64,000 nt of DNA, from NCBI GenBank assembly GCA_045613305.1, contig JAZLAU010000035.1, positions 44,945 through 108,944 on the forward strand. The letters run 5' to 3'. Source of the stretch: SFTJ01 sp045613305. Lineage in GTDB: Bacteria > Bacteroidota > Bacteroidia > Bacteroidales > Muribaculaceae. A program made the translations under genes and the position numbers. The notes beneath the pieces are model-generated. The model worked only from the letters and a program-made list of their open reading frames with translations, was not told the DNA's origin and ran no database searches. Shown here piece after piece: positions 63,948-64,000 of this stretch (positions within the stretch are counted from its first letter, which is position 1; each line of letters starts with the position of its first letter).

Positions 63948-64000
63948 ATGGCTATCGAAATAGAACATAAATATATAGTCATCGATGACTCATACAAATC
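63948..64000 (+). CDS. CYTH domain protein, 5' end only
   Basis: The window ends after 17 full codons reading MAIEIEHKYIVIDDSYK. The E-I-E-x-K pattern is the start of the CYTH fold, found in inorganic triphosphatases and related enzymes (typical starts are MxxEIERKFLV). A promoter lies upstream. The rest of the gene is outside the window. Confidence 0.7.
   Translation, partial: MAIEIEHKYIVIDDSYK

Overview
The window is a stretch of Bacteroidales chromosome. The organism is probably a gut member related to Bacteroides, Muribaculaceae or Prevotella. Reasons: AT-rich DNA; promoters of the Bacteroidetes type (TTTG, about 19 nt, TAnnTTTG) and no clear Shine-Dalgarno sites; and families typical of the phylum, such as DUF5063, DUF5606, DUF5686, PorD/DUF4835, glutamine synthetase III, a long NusB, a CBM20-bearing 4-alpha-glucanotransferase and a B12-dependent ribonucleotide reductase. 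Almost all of it is dense core genome. I see no phage, insertion sequence, CRISPR array or rRNA. One tRNA (Arg, TCT) is present.

Layout. 1-9.7 kb: tsaB (-) diverges from a + run of yicC, gmk, nadD, a DUF5063 gene and an M18 aminopeptidase, then phosphoglucomutase under its own promoter. glnA type III and dapF (-) follow. 9.9-12.4 kb: a decayed alpha/beta hydrolase converges on a secreted phosphoesterase fused to a PQQ-type propeller. 12.5-16.4 kb: a Uup-like ABC-F gene (+) faces a Dabb gene and a second ABC-F gene (-) whose C-terminal ATPase site is degenerate. 16.5-28.9 kb: ten genes run head to tail on the minus strand from one good promoter (28929-28959) to one terminator (about 16519): rfbA, rfbC, rfbD, hppA, rfbB, ugd, an initiating sugar-phosphate transferase, nhaC, a SpoU methylase and radA. 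Together they make dTDP-rhamnose and UDP-glucuronate and start a surface glycan; the membrane pyrophosphatase can harvest the PPi released by RfbA.

29-38 kb (-): tRNA-Arg, malQ, nrdJ, a 54-residue orphan small protein, an ECF sigma factor, prmA and a group of four small envelope or membrane proteins. 38-43 kb: uvrA and a HAD phosphatase (+) converge on dnaA (-). 43.3-49.5 kb: an MCE/MlaD protein and a cell-wall amidase (-), aroE and comEC (+), an NlpC/P60 lipoprotein and a DUF5606 gene (-). 49.6-59.1 kb (-): dnaN, a DEDDh exonuclease, porD, recN and rlmB, then nusB, yajC, ybbR, coaE and a secreted protein with a type IX-like C-terminus. 59.4-64 kb: glnS (+), a DUF5686 outer-membrane protein (-) and the first codons of a CYTH-domain gene (+).

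I did not find a clearly new multi-gene system. The items most worth a second look are the doubly damaged hydrolase, the 54-residue protein, the pyrophosphatase and sodium genes inside the rhamnose run, the ABC-F protein with a dead second site, and a hairpin that changes the start of ybbR.
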